From: Vanessa cardui
Taxonomy: Eukaryota; Arthropoda; Insecta; Lepidoptera; Nymphalidae
Reading direction: 5' to 3'
Assembly (NCBI RefSeq): GCF_905220365.1
Contig: NC_061137.1
Span: 13,172,001 to 13,236,000, forward strand
DNA: 64,000 nt
A program made the translations under genes and the position numbers. Each line of letters begins with the position of its first letter. The stretch's first letter is position 1. The notes under the pieces are model-generated. The model made no database searches. It was not told the DNA's origin and saw nothing but the letters and a program-made list of their open reading frames with translations. Positions 23,837 to 35,999 of this stretch are shown here, one piece after another.

Positions 23837-24088
23837 GCTGAGATGGCCCAGTGGTTAGAACGCGTGCATCTTAACCGATGATTGCGGGTTCAAATCAATT
23901 CATATCGTGCTCGGCGGTGAAGGAAAATATCTTGAGGAAACATGTGTCTATTTTCATCGAAGTTCTGCCACATGTGCATTCCACCAACCCGCATTGGAAC
24001 AGCGTGGTGGAATATGTTCCAAGCCCTCTCCCTAATGGAAGAGGATTCCTTATCTCAGTGGGAAATGTACAGGCTGTTACTTTACTTT
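23837..24088 (+). repeat. tRNA-derived SINE (family A), internally deleted
   Basis: Well-preserved head (ATGGCCCAGTGGTTAGAACG), then a deletion joins the B box to the body. The tail GGGAAATGTACAGGCTGTTA abuts the hairpin-tailed repeat. The ORFs at 23878-24472 span both repeats. Confidence 0.82.
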
Positions 24089-25158
24089 TTAACCGACTTC
24101 AAAAAAAGGAGGAGGTTCTCAATTCGTCGGGGCCCTTTTTTTTTTTTTTTTTTTTATTTTTTATGTATGTTACCGAATTACTCGAAGATGGCTGGGCCGA
24201 TTTTGACAATTCTTTTTTTGTTTGAAAGGGCATGTTTTACAGGTGGTCCCATTGTCAGGAGATCAGGATCTGATGATGGGATCCTGGAGAAATCGAGGGA
24301 ACTCCTCAAATTTTATAGGCACACCTATAGTGATTTCGGTTTTATTCAAAGTGCCTTGGTCATATGCTCACGAAAAGTGACATTTGATGAAGTAGAACTG
24401 ATGATGACCACAACTGGTAATCAGAACCTATTAGTAAGTAACTATTTTACGGGTTTAGTTCTATTTCTTTAAGATAGTCGTCAAGCAATTGATGTTAGCA
24501 AACATGCCTATGATGAAGTCTAGCTGATGGTGGACTACCAGGAGAACTCCTCAATGATTAACGGCAACGGCATCGGGAAAAATGGTATTGTCTAATTGGC
24601 GATGAGCAGTTAGCATTAGGCTATTGTAACTTAGGTAACGCTTAATATAAGTTGCAGTCCACATTGTATTGAAACGGCGTTGAGTTATGTTTAGAGTCGA
24701 AAGCCGAAATGTACTGAGTATAATAAAGTGAATGACAAACACTACCAATTGTAACTATAAATAACAAAACAACACTGAAAAGCAGTAAATAAATTTTTAT
24801 AAATAAAAAAAAACCGCCTTCAAAAATGAACTAAAAAGAAAAAAATAATCAGTTACGTCCATATCCAATTTACGATTTTTTAATCACCTTTTGAAGTCGG
24901 TGCCAACAAAGTAAATAAATTCCTATATTGAAATCATTTAATTTGTATCGATAGTAAGGTTTGTCTAATGGTGTCATCTATACAATAAAAAGATTTAGGT
25001 TTGTATGTATGTATTATGTATTATATACCTATATTAGCAATTTTGGCACCGACTTTGAGAGGTGATTAAAAAATCGTAAATTGGATATGGATGTAACTGA
25101 TTATTTTTTTCTTTTTAGTTCATTTTTGAAGGCGGTTTTTTTTTATTTATAAAAATTT
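24089..25158 (+). mobile_element. Hairpin-tailed repeat (family E), copy 1
   Basis: It begins AACCGACTTCAAAAAAAGGA and shares its whole interior with 39195-39838 and, reversed, with 46757-47697. Its far end is an inverted repeat: arms 24792-24904 and 25045-25158 (about 113 bp each) around a 140-bp spacer. A non-autonomous element is likely; class not recognised. Frames of about 65 codons inside are shared between copies. Confidence 0.7.
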
Positions 25159-25180
25159 TACTTTAACTTAAACTATAAAT

Positions 25181-25725
25181 TTACTTGGTGTTAGGGCTTT
25201 GTACAAGCCCGCCTGGGTAGGTACCACCCACTCATCAGATATTTTGACGACCTCCATGGTCGAGTGGTGTGTACACCGGTTTTCATGGGTACGCCACTCT
25301 GAGGTCCCGGGTTCGATTCCCGGCCGAGTCGATGTAGATTACCATTAGTTTTCTATGTTGTCTTGGGTCTGGGTGTTTGTGGTACCGTCGTTACTTCTGA
25401 TTTCCATAACACAAGTGCTTCAGCTACTTACATTGGGATCAGAGTAATGTATGTGATGTTGTCTCATATTTATTATTATTTATTTATTTATTATTTATTA
25501 TTATTATTCTACCGCCAAACTTAGGTAAAGTATTTAATATTGTTATGGGTGAGTGAGCCAGTGTAACCATGCACAAGGGACCATCTTAGTTCTCAAGGTT
25601 GGTGGCGCGTTGTCGATGTAAGGAAAAGGTTAATATTTCTCAGAGCGTCAATGTCAATGGGCAGTGGTAACCATTTACCATTAAGTGGCCCGTATGCTCG
25701 TCCGCAATCCCAAAAAAAAAAAGAA
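25181..25725 (+). repeat. Metulj-like SINE interrupted by a family C SINE
   Basis: The 5' part 25181-25243 (TTAGGGCTTTGTACAAGCCC, ACCACCCACTCATCAGATAT) continues at 25503-25725 (TATTCTACCGCCAAAC to a poly-A tail). The break falls within AGATATTCTACC. Confidence 0.82.
25244..25502 (+). repeat. tRNA-related SINE (family C), nested, full length
   Basis: It has GACGACCTCCATGGTCGAGT, GGGTTCGATTCCCGGCCGAG (B box), TGGGTCTGGGTGTTTGTGGT and a (TATT)n tail. The best copy of this family. Confidence 0.85.
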
Positions 25726-26149
25726 ATTACTACAATTGTAAAATTTGAACGCACGCACACTCAAGAGAATGACATTTAAATATAAAGAAGGCAGTGAAAT
25801 ACCTGCATTATTAACAAGCGACTTATTTAAAGATTCATTCGTTTTAATATATTTTAAATTGTCATATATACGTTTTTGGAATCAGACATGTGTCGCGCTG
25901 TAGATGGAATGAAATATTATTTTTTAATTCTCTCGGAGGTCAAAGAGAGTAATGCTAGTTCTTCAGAGATCTCGCTGTACAGAAAGAATTAATATTAAAG
26001 ACCGTTTAAAATAAACTTCAAACATAAGTACTTTTAAAAGGAATTGAAATTAAAACTACATCACTGTATACGATAGTTTTAAATTGCAGAAGTTTGAAAT
26101 GTTTTTATATAATTTCATTGAATTGAGTTTTATACTTTAGCTCTATAGG
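25726..26149. other. AT-rich DNA with no recognised feature
   Basis: No gene or repeat recognised. Confidence 0.45.
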
Positions 26150-26430
26150 TACAGTCGGGGTAAGAAAAGGTTCGTCACCTTAAGATCCATTTTCGTGGGC
26201 TCAGTATGAGCGATAGCGAGAATATATGACATTGACAGATACATTTTGAGAATTCAGTAGAGGATATCATATCTAATTTAAATGAAAGTTCTCATACTGT
26301 GTAAGTTTAATTTTATATGCACTTGTCAGCTTAGTGATTTAGTTTCAAAGGGTACTAAGAGTTTACGACTTGATAAAGTATGAAGCAAATCAATTTGAAA
26401 CCTGAAGAAGGTTTTCTTACTCTGACTGTA
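26150..26430 (+). mobile_element. MITE (family H), copy 1
   Basis: TIRs TACAGTCGGGGTAAGAAAAG (left) and GGTTTTCTTACTCTGACTGTA (right, first base omitted from the repeat) bound about 280 bp, beginning and ending in TA. A second copy lies at about 47852-48058. No coding capacity. Confidence 0.7.
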
Positions 26431-26708
26431 CATATGAAATACTAGCTAGTTGACCTAGCCCTCATTCTATTCTACAACGAAACCAGGAAACTTATAGGTC
26501 TTCTAAGCTTTCAAAGAGCTCGGAAGATTCACATTGTTGCTTCAAAAATACCTCTTGACTCAAATTACGATAAATAAAAATCTACGAACATTCTCAGATC
26601 AAAATATATTGTAAAATATTAAATATAATGAATTAGGTATTTACGAATGGTACATAAATGAAAGTGAACTTACGTTTTTATTTCTGTAATTCAAAAGGTG
26701 GTATTCAC

Positions 26709-26925
26709 TTGGTGGTAGGGCTTTGTGCAAGCCTGTCTGGGTAGGTACCACCCACTCATCAGATATTCTACCGCCAAACAACAGTACGCAGTATTGTTGT
26801 GTTCCGGTTTAAAAGGTGAGTGAGCCAGTGTAACTACAGGCACAAGGTACATAACATCTCAGTTCCCAATATTTCTCACGGGTGGCCTATATGCTCGTCC
26901 GCGAACGAATAGCATAAAAAAGTAG
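26709..26925 (+). repeat. Metulj-like SINE
   Basis: ACTTGGTGGTAGGGCTTTGT, TATTCTACCGCCAAACAACA and GGCACAAGGTACATAACATC, with a deletion before GGCCTATATGCTCGTCCGC. Confidence 0.82.
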
Positions 26926-28522
26926 AAACAAAACATTTAAATTTAAACACTGATAGTCAATTCGGGATGTTGTCCTCTCTTTAAGATTCATTTTGCAAAG
27001 AATTCGAATTTCAAATTTAAATATAAATCCTTCAACGTTCCCTGATAAAGAACGTCACGTAGTATCATAAAACTTAGTCCGTTGTCTTTCAAGCAATAGT
27101 AAGAAAAGGTTGAAAGAAAATTCGTTGCTAGGTACACTGTTTATTACATACCCAAAATTGCAACTATCACAGAATAATAAGCCTTATTCACTATTCAGTA
27201 GCGATGAAATTTGCTAGCTTTTAATATGGTTTTGTCTTCAAATTCCCCGATTTTCTTCAAAGAATTATGAGTCTTATCCTCAGTGTAATAATGATGTCGA
27301 TTGTGAACTGTAGTCTTTATCCAGTTTCGGGAGCACTTTTCCACTAAACTGAGTACGTGGCAGAGTTTGCGTCCTATGTTTAATTTACGTTCTACGTTGT
27401 TTTATTAATTCAGTGTTTTTACATTTGCTTTGTGACAGAATAAAGGCTAACTTTCGGACATTAGAAATGGGTGTTTTCTATGTTTTAATCAGCTGCTATT
27501 GTAAATATTTAATGTTATGTTTGTAACGTTCTATTAAGACAAAAATATTAAAATGTATAATGAAAATTATTATACGTTTTGATAGTAAAATTGTTTCGAT
27601 GGTGAATAAAAATGTGCTATAAATTGAAATAAAATAAATTTAATTGTATTGAAGTGAATTAGCTTTTTTATATAAATGAGTAACGAATGAGTTGCTTGTT
27701 TACACATTTAGTATAATTTTGTAAAGTAACGATTCAAAGGCACTTATAAAAGCCCTATCATTTAGAGTATTTTGATTTCGATTCAGCGTAATCTATTTTA
27801 TTAAGATGTTCTGTTAAAACATTGAGAACCACTCCTAGAGTGAAGCAATAAAAGCAATCGAAGCCAAAAATGAAATGTCTTTGATATATTTCTAGTATAT
27901 AAGACTATGTGTATTCAAATATCTCCAATAAACTAAATACCTACAATTACCCTCATATGGAGTGCATGAAAGGCACATCTGAAGACAAAATCGCTAATTT
28001 AGTCACTCAACTTTAAACACAAACGATTGGAGAACGAACGCGTTTGGGACACACTCAATCACACCTTTTTAAAGCCCCCTTGTCTTGACAATAAGCAGTA
28101 GTACAAATAAACTAATGATCCATTAATACTCACCCAAGAGATCCTGGATGAAATCCTACCATAACACAACCCAAGGTTAACTCCAAGGCAACTGCACCAT
28201 TTTAATATAATATCCATAAATTTTGAACAAAACTTGTATGCCCATGTAGCAAGATTTGTGTTAAAAAACACCCTTATACAACTCTTCTATGTAAAACTTT
28301 AGTTAAATGTAGTTAATGTCCTTGTGCCCATTAAGGTTAATGTTGAACTTTCCCCCTTACTTGAACAAACTTTTGAGGCAATTCCGAACACAATATTGGC
28401 ACTTAAAAGAATTTACGGCTTGGTTCAAATTTCCTTTACCCCTCACGTCGTGATTAATGAAGTATGAAATAAATCACAACTAACTACTCTATAGCAAACA
28501 TTGTTAGGCGACTGTCGTCTAC
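26926..28522. other. Intergenic or intronic DNA with no recognised gene
   Basis: AT-rich. A 70-codon minus frame at 28059-28271 has a faint reverse-transcriptase flavour (ILKWCSCLGVNL) but no catalytic motif, so no call is made. Confidence 0.45.
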
Positions 28523-28822
28523 TGAGCTGAGTTGGCCTAGTTAACGCGTGCATCCCCACCGATGATTGCGGGTTCAAACCCAGGCAAGCACCACTGAATA
28601 TTTATCTGATTAATTTGTGTTTATAAATTCATCACGTGCTCGGCGGCGAAGGGAAATATTGTGAGGAAACCTGCATGTATCTAATTTCATAGAAATTCTG
28701 CCACTCGTGTATTCCACCAACTCGCATTGGAACAGCGTGGTGGAATATGTTCCTAAACCATCTCCTGAAAGAAAGGGAGAGAGGAGGCCTTAGCCCAGTA
28801 GTGGAAAATTTACAGGCTGTTG
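28523..28822 (+). repeat. tRNA-derived SINE (family A), near full length
   Basis: Head with an A-box deletion (GTTGGCCTAGTTAACGCG), B box GGGTTCAAACCCAGGC, then the full body and the tail AGTGGAAAATTTACAGGCTG. Confidence 0.83.
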
Positions 28823-28961
28823 TTTTTGTTATCGTCTATTTAGATTACCTAATGTATAGGTTTTTATTTGTAAACCACCAATAGTAATATACCTTTGACA
28901 AATTACGTAAGACGAAGATATAGAAGCAAGAACACGGTTAATCTTATAAAGGATTTCTTCA

Positions 28962-29075
28962 AGACCGACTCGGTACCACCCATACATCAAATATTTTAAC
29001 GACAAATATAAATATTTGGTGAGTCAGCCAGATTAAATATAGGCACACTGTACCAATGAACCTCTTTCGCGTCTT
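28962..29075 (+). repeat. Degraded Metulj-like SINE fragment
   Basis: CGGTACCACCCATACATCAA, GTGAGTCAGCCAG and TATAGGCACACTGTACCA are diverged family blocks. Confidence 0.45.
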
Positions 29076-29784
29076 CTCCATCTTGAGAATTACGTGACAT
29101 TGGCGAAATAATCTGTGCCCCGTCAGCACAACTAAAAGCCATGTCACCAAGAATTGAATTGAAATATAGCCTCAATTAACACCTGACCTCGTCAGGTTAG
29201 TTGTGCTTTGGTCTTGCAGGGAATATTATTTGGACCACTTGGTTGTTCTAATTTAATGTTTCAAGTAACTCATAATTATATAGCTAATGGCAGTGTATTT
29301 TCTTTTGTATTTATTTTATGAATGCTGCATTGCAACATAGTGGGCGAGCTTAATACTATGCTTTTAGTAGGAATGAACATTAATAGGTGTGCAAAGAAAG
29401 AAAAAAATACACATTAAAAGTAATGTATGTTTCTAATTTGCATATGACCATAAAGCGAAAGTACCAGTACGAAAGGAAACCAACAAGAACTAAACGTATT
29501 GATAGATCCCGTCATTTGATTTTTCAAATATTAGGGAACCGTCGTCAAACCCTACTAGCTCCTTAGTTCAGCCCAATTTACTGCTTACCTACACAATATT
29601 AGACATCTTGGAGAACAATACGTGATTCTTCGAAGTTGGCCAGGCTTAAGATGAACAATTCAAAAATTACTCGCATTTTGAGTTACAAAATTATATTATA
29701 AGTTGGGTAAAATAAATGTGAATGTATAAAATTAAGATCTTGATTAATTACTGTTTATCCGCAGCTTACTAACCGAACTTTGTG

Positions 29785-30033
29785 GTATAAATTCACCACT
29801 CGTATATAAATATCAATATATAAATAGCAATACTTAATCTTGTTGTGTTCCGATTTTGAAGATTGCGTGAGTCTACAGGGAAAAGGAACATACCTTCTTA
29901 GTTACCAAGGTTGGTGACTTTTAATGATAAACGAAAGGATTTTGAATATTTCTCATCGTGCGAGTGCCAATGGACAGCGGTGACTATTTAGCATCAGGTA
30001 GGACATTCTGTCCACACATATCATAAAAAAATA
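29785..30033 (+). repeat. Degraded Metulj-like SINE
   Basis: TTGTTGTGTTCCGATTTTGA, TTCTTAGTTACCAAGGTTGG and TAGCATCAGGTAGGACATTC with an A-rich tail. Confidence 0.62.
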
Positions 30034-30185
30034 TAATAATATGTGTGGAACCAGATTAGAAGACTTATTTTATACATAATATGAACACAAATTCGTAAAT
30101 AGGTTCACACACAACCCTCTAAAATTGTATATCCCATTTGTGTGCAATTAAACATTAGAGGCTCGATAAGCAAAATAAATAATGA

Positions 30186-30405
30186 TTCGACGACCCCCGT
30201 GGTCGAGTAGTAAGTACACCGGTTTTCATGGGTAAACCACTCTGAGGTCCCAGGTTCGATGCCCGACCAATTTGACGTAGAAAAAGTTCATTCGTTATGT
30301 TCTTTGGGGTCTGGGTGATTATGGTACCGTCGTTATTTCTAATTTTCCATAACATGAGTGCTTTAGCTTACATTGGGACCAAAATAATGTAAGTGATGTT
30401 GCCCA
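30186..30405 (+). repeat. tRNA-related SINE (family C)
   Basis: GACGACCCCCGTGGTCGAGT, GGTTCGATGCCCG and GGGTCTGGGTGATTATGGTA. Confidence 0.78.
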
Positions 30406-32081
30406 ATATTGAAATGATGCTTATTTGTGCCTAGACAAGGGTAAGTTGTTGTAAGTAGTCAGAATAAGTCCAGAAATACTAGAACAAAATCTTCTAAATA
30501 TCAGCAAAAAATCCTCAAAAGAGGCATATTCCAAATAATAAGTATCCAATGACGGTAAAATGTTTTTTTTTTCCAAATAACTCGAAGGTTATATAAATGA
30601 ATATTAGCTTTTATTTAGGTTGAGCTGACCGATTTTTTGATGGAACATTTAATTTCTTCTGATCTTACGGCTGTATGAACTCAGCTAATACTAAATAAAT
30701 AGGCGAAGATATTACATATTTTCATTGGCAATCCAAAACTGTCTTTACACTTATTGCGTTAGGTTTAGATTCCAATGACACTGAAGCCCCTTTTTATATC
30801 AATTCATTATGAGTCCCATTTGTTTTGCTAAAGATCAAACATTATTTATATATTTTTCCTATTAAAAGACCCTTTTAGCCACATTTAACCACGGCTAATG
30901 AAAGCGTCAATGGAAAGTACTAATGGACAAAGCAGTGTATCGACTGAAAGTAGCATGAATCGAATATAAATAATAATATTTTATATATTGGTGTATTGAA
31001 ATAACCGATGGTACATACATAATACAAATATACATACATACATGAATATATAAATCACTGCACACGCCCATAGGCATGCATGCATATAAAACACATTTAT
31101 GTGTATATGAAAGTGTACCAAAGGTTTCATTAAATTATGATGCTGAGGAGTGTAGCTCATTTCGTAGCAAGAAAAGGAGAGCACTGAAGTTCAGTTTGTT
31201 AAAGTATAATGTGTTACAGCTATCAGATATAAGTACATATAATAAAATTGGAGTGTCTATTTGTAATATTAATATCATAAGTTTCGTATAAACGGTACAT
31301 ATACCAAATTTTACATTTTTTTCTGTCTGTCAGTCTGTTTGTTTGCTTTAATCTCTATAATAGCTGTACTAATTTGACGCGACTTTCACTGACATATAGC
31401 TATTGTAATAAGAAGTGACTAAGACTACTTTTATTTTAGAATTATATATTACACAAATTTATAATTTCAGTTTAATTAAAAGTCGCGAACACGGCTAGTA
31501 TAATATAAATTAAGATCATACAATCTAAATGAGAAAATCAAAACGCAATATCTTGTCAACGTCGTCAAAGAACTGAAATCCGTGTCAAATTCTATTAATT
31601 TAAATTTATTAACACTTGAAGTTAGTCATTACGATGATGTCAAGGATTAAGGTCCTTATTTCGAGGGGTTTAAGAGCACTTGTTGCATGCGAACAAATAA
31701 GACATCAATAAAACAAAATTAAGTATTCGCGTTCAGGATTGAGAGTTTAATTAAAATTGTCCCGGTTTTATGGAATGAAGTGATATGGGTAATTACTAAA
31801 TTGCCGTAGTAAAATAAACGTATAACTTTTGTTAAATTAAGTACATCTTTAGCGCAATTTTAAAAATGTTGCTATATTAACCCATTAACATGTGTCATGG
31901 GGTATGGAATTATGATTCAATGATGTATTTTTCTTTTATTGAGTTAATGTTAAACAACCATATAGGGTTGTATAATATGTTTCAAAAATTCGCCAGGGAT
32001 TCGCCTAAACCTATTTCTCTGGATAGTTTATATTCTTAGATAAACATAATCATGAGTGTATATTTAAAAGTAAAAAAAAAG
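30406..32081. other. AT-rich DNA with minor repeat trace
   Basis: Only a reverse fragment near 31285-31350 (GGTACATATACCAAATTTTA, TTTCTGTCTGTCAGTCTG) of the repeat seen at 37963 and 58770 was recognised. No gene. Confidence 0.45.
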
Positions 32082-32720
32082 TGTATATTTAAATAAAACT
32101 AGTTATAACGGATTTGAATCGCGTATATTAATTATTTTTGACATCCCGACGTTTCGAGCACTTTACAGCGTTCATGGTCACGGGTAGACTAAGGTGGCAT
32201 TTGTATATTTGAAGAACAAAAGAAATATTATTTGCAACTACCGCCAACGATTTCTTAATTGGTATCTTAAGTAACGTTCCGGTAGCACGCAGAAGGCACT
32301 GACTGTATCTTTAAGTCTTGCAGTCTGTTGGATTTGGGATTTTAAATTTTTAATAAGTGGATCCCAGGTTAAAGTCTCCAACCATCTTCTCTATTGAAGT
32401 TCGGATGTTTTTGAATTTTAATAGCCTCGCGTATCATTCTAGGAATGAATCTGTGTTCTTTAACGAGGATCTGTGGTTTATCAAATCGAATAAAATGGTT
32501 AGGTTTATCCAGAGCATGTTCACAGACTGCAGACTTTGAAGAATGCCTATTTTTGACATCTCCTATATGTTCCTTGACCCTGGTACCGATACTTCTCTTT
32601 GTTTGGCTTACATAAGTATCGGTACCAGGGTCCACATAAACCATACTCACACTCGAGTTTATGTACTCCCGCAGTTTGTAAAGGAATATTACTCTTGATA
32701 GGTCTCAAGAAAGTGTATAT
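32082..32720 (-). mobile_element. Penelope-like element fragment with GIY-YIG endonuclease remnant
   Basis: On the minus strand, 32369-32650 encodes QTKRSIGTRVKEHIGD...SAVCEHAL...ILVKEHRFIPRMIREAIKI, the C-terminal GIY-YIG-type nuclease region of Penelope-like retroelements. The next upstream frame gives LRPIKSNIPLQTAGVHKLEC. The frame is broken between these parts and again after REDGWRL, before a shifted TWDPLI. The terminal motif CATCCCGACGTTTCGAGCAC lies at 32140-32165. A dead copy. Confidence 0.82.
32578..32630. repeat. Perfect 17-bp inverted repeat in the Penelope fragment
   Basis: Arms CCCTGGTACCGATACTT (32578-32594) and AAGTATCGGTACCAGGG (32614-32630) around a 19-nt loop. The right arm is part of the normal nuclease code (SIGTR on the minus strand); the left arm replaces it in inverted form. 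Confidence 0.85.
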
Positions 32721-33611
32721 TTATATATTGATAACTTAGACAACATATAACTAATTCGCATTCGGCGTTTTTATAGGTTACTTTAAGTTTTTATTCAAGT
32801 TTTCACTGTAATACCAGTTTCGAAGGAAATTCAAATTTTTTTTTCTTACGTATGAAACCTATGAAGGGAAAAAAGGGCTTATGCACTTGGAATAATAGGG
32901 GACCAAAAGGCGGATTAAACTTTTACATCTCTAGGAAACCCATAATAAACCTCTGCTCTTGCAGGAGGGTTGTAGTTTACTGCAGCAATGCGTAACTATT
33001 TCATCTGGCTGATGAAAATTTCTTAAGATGTATTCTTTCATCGCTGAACTGGAGCAAAAAATCATTTGGCCAAAATAATCAAATTAATCTCAGTAACTCA
33101 GTGATGCCTATCTGGATATGAACCTGCCATTATTGGTTATAATTCACGCACTATAACAACTTAGCCAAGAAGGCTATCATATTATATTATTAGCAAACTA
33201 TGTACCGTTGAGTTCGACGCTTGAACAGTCCAGCAGTAAAACCTAATCAAAGTTCACTTTTACTGAATAATCATATTGGTGATAAAGAATATTAAAATTT
33301 CAGATAATTGAAGATTTTGGTAACACTTGATGATCTATTTTAGTTCAAGTATCAATCAGATCAATTAAATTATTCAGTAACAATTCAGGAACAAACGTTG
33401 ACCAATGAAAGTTCAACGTGCAGGTAAGGCATCACAGCTCTGAGTTTCCATAATCTTATTGAATAGTTCAGATTGTTCAAATTTATATCTATCCACGGAA
33501 TTACTAACTTCTCTTGAAACTTTACTAAATATTTCCTCGTCATCTATGAATTCGCTTCTAAGTCCTACATCTATTGATTCATAAATTTTAAATAAAACTA
33601 CATTTCTGAAA

Positions 33612-33868
33612 GCCGAGATGGACCAGTGATTAGAACGCGTTCCCAGGCAAGCATCACTGAATATTCATGTATTCAATTTATCTTTATAATTGATTTCGTG
33701 GTCGGTGATGAAGGAAAACATCGTGAGGAAACCTGCATGTGTCTAATTTCATATATTGATAAATTCTGCCACATTTGTATTCCACCAACCCGTATTGGAG
33801 CAGTGTGGTGGAATATGTTACAAACCTTCTCCTCAAAAGGAGAGGAGGCCTTAAACCAGTAGTGGTGA
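33612..33868 (+). repeat. tRNA-derived SINE (family A), B box deleted
   Basis: GAGATGGACCAGTGATTAGA head, then GGTGATGAAGGAAAACATCG and GGAGAGGAGGCCTTAAACCA. Confidence 0.78.
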
Positions 33869-33883
33869 GGCCGTAACCCAGTG

Positions 33884-34095
33884 GTCACATACATTACTCT
33901 GATCTCAATGTAAGTAATTAAAGCACTTGTGTTAAGGAAAGTCAGAAGTAACGACGACACCACAAACACCCAGACCCAAAATAACACAGAAAAGTAATGT
34001 TAATCTACATCGACTCAGCCGGGAACCCGGGACCTCGGAGTGGTGTACCCATGAAAACCGGTGTACACACCATTCAATCACCGAGGTCGTCATAA
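33884..34095 (-). repeat. tRNA-related SINE (family C), reverse
   Basis: CACATACATTACTCTGATCT, TGAAAACCGGTGTACACACC and the GGTCGTCATAATA end in reverse orientation. Confidence 0.78.
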
Positions 34096-34875
34096 TATCA
34101 AATATAAGCAATATTTGTATTCATAAGTACATATCGATGATAGGCCATGTCATAATGTGATACAGTATTCAGCGTGACGAATTGAATAGTCTAATGCTAC
34201 ACTAGCAGTTATTCTGATCACGTATGATATTGCACGTGACAGTATTATTTCAAATTCAAAGGGTAAAAAGCGGGGCTGTATTAAAAAGAATGGCTACCGT
34301 ATTAAAACCCACGCACGAAGAGACGGTTCTTCATTGCAATTGGCGGCCGCTGTGGGAGAGAACGAAGTACTTCCGATTACCATAACACTTACTCCTTTGA
34401 TTTAAGGTTCATTTTTGTTAAAACTTTAAGCTAAAAAATACGTGTCTCGTTATATGTAATGCCAATAAATATTTCAGTACATTAGAGCACTCTGAGTAGT
34501 TCAAAAGAACATCTCCCCTTTGTCTGTGAAATAAAATGTTATTGTAAAAAAGTTGTCTTATGTTGTCGATTACTTTGAGCTCAAAGAAATAACATCGAAG
34601 TTTGGATCTGTTGGAACTCGAGATCTGAATGTAAATATTTTTTTAAGTAAGCAATTCTCTATTCATCATGAGTCCTGTACAAATAAGGATGACAGCAAAT
34701 TCCAGCTCAGGCGAATGAATGAAAAACTCATATTGCTATCTAGATTTTTGTCAGTTTTTGCAATATTGTCGCGAAATCTTGGCTATAAGGAAAGGTTATA
34801 TGGAAATGAAGAATATCTATTTCTCAAGTAGTAACTGCATACTTGAGTGAACAAGTTTACTCCCATCAGAAACAA
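34096..34875. other. Unassigned DNA with one GC-rich patch
   Basis: A GC-rich patch at about 34300-34380 includes a NotI-type GCGGCCGC and stands out from its surroundings. It gave no recognisable product in any frame. The 92-codon frame at 34553-34831 matches no known family. Confidence 0.4.
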
Positions 34876-35172
34876 AAGTCTGTAAATTTCCTACTGCTGG
34901 ACTAAAACCTCCTCTCCGATTGGTTTAGAACATATTCCACCACGCTCTTCCAATGTGGGTTGGAGGAAAACACATGTGGCAGAATTTCTATGTTTTCACT
35001 TGATGAGGATGTTTTCCTTCACCTTCGAGCACGAGATGAATTATACACACAAATTAAGCACATGAACAATCAATATAATAATAATAATAATAATAAATAG
35101 CACTTGCCTGAGTTTGAACCCACAATCATCAGCTAAGATGTACGCGTTGTAACCACATGGCCATCTCAGCTC
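34876..35172 (-). repeat. tRNA-derived SINE (family A), reverse
   Basis: CTGTAAATTTCCTACTGCTG tail to GGCCATCTCAGCTC head in reverse, with an internal (ATA)n expansion at about 35076-35095. Confidence 0.83.
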
Positions 35173-35761
35173 TTTACTCCTATCTTTTGATTGTTTTGAT
35201 TGATTTGTTCTCCGAGGCACGGGATTAGAAACACTATTAACAACATTTCAGGCAACTAATAAAATATTTTTGACAGACAAATTGTTGGCTAACCTAATAG
35301 TTTGCTTCTTATAAGCCTAAGGCAAACGAGGCAGTTGAATTAAGTGCTAAAATAACTCATTTTATTCCTAACAAGAAGGAAACAATAAAATAAGAAACTA
35401 TATTGCGATCTCTAAAATGCTTATCATCAATATCCCACATTAGGACGTATTAATATCGAGAACCAAAATCGATGAAGTGTAATTGGTTACGTGTTCGGAA
35501 TACTGACGGTGAAAGCGGGGTGCATTTCGGAGAAGTAGTTCAGGGTTCCGAGCAGATACTGGACATTGAGATTATTATGACTCTTTGAAGTGAACTCATT
35601 ATTTTTTATAATAATAATAGTATTATATAAGATAATAAACTTAAATTTTTAAAATTTTGATTTCATAATAGTTGCAATTTGAAAATATGATGATGTTTTT
35701 CTAAAGTATTTCAACCTTGGCGATTTATCTAGAGGACGATCAACTACAACAACCACAACAA

Positions 35762-35977
35762 CAGCCTGTAAATTTCCCAGCGCTAGGCTAAGGCGCACTC
35801 TTTTAGAATTTCTATGAAATAAGACACATGCAGATCATGATGTTTTCCTTCACTGCCGAGCAAGAGATGAATTATAAATATTAAGTACACAAATATTCAG
35901 TGGTGCATGCCTGGGTTTGAACTCGCAATGAACGGTCAAGATGCACGCTTTGTAACCACTGGGTCATCTCAGTTCGG
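35762..35977 (-). repeat. tRNA-derived SINE (family A), reverse, internally deleted
   Basis: AGCCTGTAAATTTCCCAGCG tail, CTTCACTGCCGAGCAAGAGA body and GGGTCATCTCAGTTC head. Confidence 0.8.
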
Positions 35978-35999
35978 CCAGACCAACTACGCAGGTATT

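Noticed and set aside
23942..24472. 176-codon plus frame
   Set aside because: It crosses a SINE and the hairpin-tailed repeat with a poly-T (poly-Phe) run in the middle; not a gene.
28059..28271. Possible reverse-transcriptase remnant on the minus strand
   Set aside because: One short stretch (ILKWCSCLGVNL) is suggestive, but no catalytic motif or neighbouring blocks can be read. A profile search would be needed.
34300..34380. GC-rich patch as a missing Dop2R TM1-TM2 exon
   Set aside because: None of the three + frames gives a hydrophobic helix or the conserved NYFI/ADLLVA-type motifs.
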